This document shows positions 7,908 to 7,915 of a stretch of 7,915 nt of DNA, piece by piece. The translations under genes and the position numbers were made by a program. The DNA lies in contig QNFO01000042.1 of the NCBI GenBank assembly GCA_003646355.1, positions 1 to 7,915 on the forward strand, written 5' to 3'. The notes beneath the pieces are model-generated. The model made no database searches. It was given only the letters and a program-made list of their open reading frames with translations, and was not told the origin of the DNA. Each line of letters opens with the position of its first letter. The first letter of the stretch is position 1. Origin of the DNA: Gammaproteobacteria bacterium (GTDB lineage: Bacteria; Pseudomonadota; Gammaproteobacteria; Pseudomonadales; Porticoccaceae).

Positions 7908-7915
7908 ATGGGCCG

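Noticed and set aside
1..7915. CRISPR array, insertion sequence, tRNA or phage gene
   Set aside because: No short regularly spaced repeats, no transposase motifs, no terminal inverted repeats and no cloverleaf were seen; the repeats present are paralogous coding sequence.

Overview
The window carries three genes, all read from the minus strand. It is bacterial DNA of middling GC content. The gene style, with large PAS-rich hybrid kinases and a compact TSUP permease, suggests a proteobacterium and perhaps an aquatic gammaproteobacterium. That placement is a weak inference, because no rRNA, tRNA or other marker gene is present.

Layout in transcription order, from the right edge to the left. 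(1) 7866-7915 is a 50-base leader with a possible -10 element. (2) 7107-7865 encodes a 252-residue TSUP (TauE/SafE-type) membrane permease. (3) 6937-7106 is a 170-base gap with the best promoter candidate in the window and a pair of 7-base direct repeats. (4) 3466-6936 encodes a 1156-residue soluble hybrid sensor histidine kinase (kinase B) with six PAS domains, HisKA, HATPase_c and a C-terminal receiver. (5) A 34-base gap contains a small inverted repeat. (6) From 3431 to the left edge runs a second hybrid kinase (kinase A) with the same domain order. It is open for 1143 codons and, judged against kinase B, lacks only about 15 C-terminal residues.

Kinases A and B are full-length tandem paralogues. 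Their starts, all six PAS domains, the kinase core and the receiver align end to end with only two residues of net length difference up to the receiver. They probably form a two-gene transcription unit. Neither has a membrane segment, so both should sense cytoplasmic signals. Both keep every catalytic and phosphoacceptor residue I could check. Their sensor halves have diverged. Kinase A carries His/Cys clusters in PAS1 and PAS2 that kinase B lacks, and PAS5 differs the most. No HPt protein, separate response regulator or DNA-binding output gene lies in the window, so the downstream partner is unknown.

I see no RNA gene, insertion sequence, CRISPR array, phage gene or convincing terminator. 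I did not find a clearly new biological system. The most interesting feature is the duplicated kinase pair with matched architecture and divergent sensory residues.
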